14,499 bases of DNA, taken from contig JBLHIC010000064.1 in NCBI GenBank assembly GCA_047614245.1, forward strand, positions 1-14,499, given 5' to 3'. Positions 14,219 through 14,499 of this stretch are shown one piece after another. The position numbers were made by a program, and so were the translations under genes. The notes below the pieces were generated by a model, which was not told the origin of the DNA, ran no database searches, and saw only the letters and a program-made list of their open reading frames with translations. Positions within the stretch are counted from its first letter, which is position 1, and the number at the start of each line of letters is the position of its first letter. Source of the stretch: Ulvibacter sp047614245 (lineage in GTDB: Bacteria; Bacteroidota; Bacteroidia; Flavobacteriales; Flavobacteriaceae).

Positions 14219-14499
14219 TTAAAAGTGAAGATCGAAACCTAGCCTCCATCTTAAAAACTCTTTCTCGCTACCGCGCTCACCATAGGTAAAATCGGTCTGT
14301 ACTTTTAGTTTGTGTCCGACTATATATTTACTAATACCAAGGGTGTATTGGTCCATATCTGAAGTATTATTTACTTCATAATAGTTAATGTAAGAATATC
14401 GTCCGGTAAATTCATAATTGCTTTTTAATAAATAACTTCCTTGAAAGTTAAATGCATCTCCTTCTAGAACAATATCGCCAGTTGCTGTTCCATCTTCTT
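14219..14499 (-). CDS. C-terminal part of a phosphate-selective porin O/P-type outer-membrane protein
   Basis: The minus-strand frame enters at the window edge and ends at TAA (14219-14221), giving the last 92 residues. They show alternating beta-strands typical of a barrel: AFNFQGSYLLKSNYEF, GRYSYINYYEV, MDQYTLGISKYIVGHKLK, VQTDFTYGER and the closing strand FLRWRLGFDLHF, which ends in phenylalanine as outer-membrane barrels do. The YTLGISKYIVGHKLKVQTD block matches porin O/P-family C-termini as I remember them. The product would let anions such as phosphate through the outer membrane. It lies 66 nt upstream of the PiT gene on the same strand, a sensible outer-to-inner-membrane phosphate route. 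The N-terminal part is outside the window. Confidence 0.72.
   Translation of the reverse strand, partial: EDGTATGDIVLEGDAFNFQGSYLLKSNYEFTGRYSYINYYEVNNTSDMDQYTLGISKYIVGHKLKVQTDFTYGERGSEKEFLRWRLGFDLHF

Overview
The window looks like a chromosomal segment of a marine-type member of the Flavobacteriaceae (Bacteroidota). The evidence is the low GC content, promoters of the Bacteroidota form TTTG-N19-TAnnTTTG, a lack of Shine-Dalgarno sequences, cargo proteins with type IX secretion (T9SS) sorting tails, a Bacteroidota-type PiT-PhoU phosphate transporter and a SusC-independent porin. The assignment is inference from protein families and promoter style. No marker gene was compared.

Layout. Bases 1-2132, minus strand, hold two secreted proteins: the N-terminal part of a META/HslJ-type protein cut by the window edge, and a choice-of-anchor B (LVIVD-repeat) protein ending in a T9SS sorting domain. 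A divergent spacer (2133-2440) follows. Bases 2441-5158, plus strand, hold a HupE/UreJ-type membrane protein, then a dCMP deaminase and an S41 carboxy-terminal processing protease only 2 nt apart. Bases 5291-6098, minus strand, hold a MarC-family membrane protein followed by a 65-residue two-helix membrane protein. From 6220, plus strand, come a cysteine-rich DUF3109 protein, a small ORF remnant with a strong terminator, a long AT-rich control region, and the class Ia ribonucleotide reductase genes nrdB and nrdA, closed by a strong terminator at 10963-10991. Bases 10990-14499, minus strand, hold a DUF6503-like exported protein, a PiT phosphate transporter with a C-terminal PhoU-like domain, and the C-terminal part of a phosphate-selective-porin-type outer-membrane protein.

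How the genes work together. Two themes stand out. The first is deoxynucleotide supply: NrdA/NrdB reduce ribonucleotides, and dCMP deaminase feeds dUMP to thymidylate synthesis. The second is phosphate uptake: the outer-membrane porin lies 66 nt upstream of the inner-membrane PiT transporter on the same strand. The remaining genes (MarC, HupE, S41 protease, DUF3109) are ordinary core or accessory membrane and envelope genes.

I see no phage, transposon, CRISPR array, tRNA or rRNA, and no defence or secondary-metabolite system. The most interesting points are regulatory or structural: the repeat-rich region upstream of nrdB, the strikingly eukaryote-like ribonucleotide reductase, the orphan small ORF with its own terminator at 6857-7007, and a palindromic tandem-repeat element at 5211-5256. 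I did not find clear evidence for a wholly new system.
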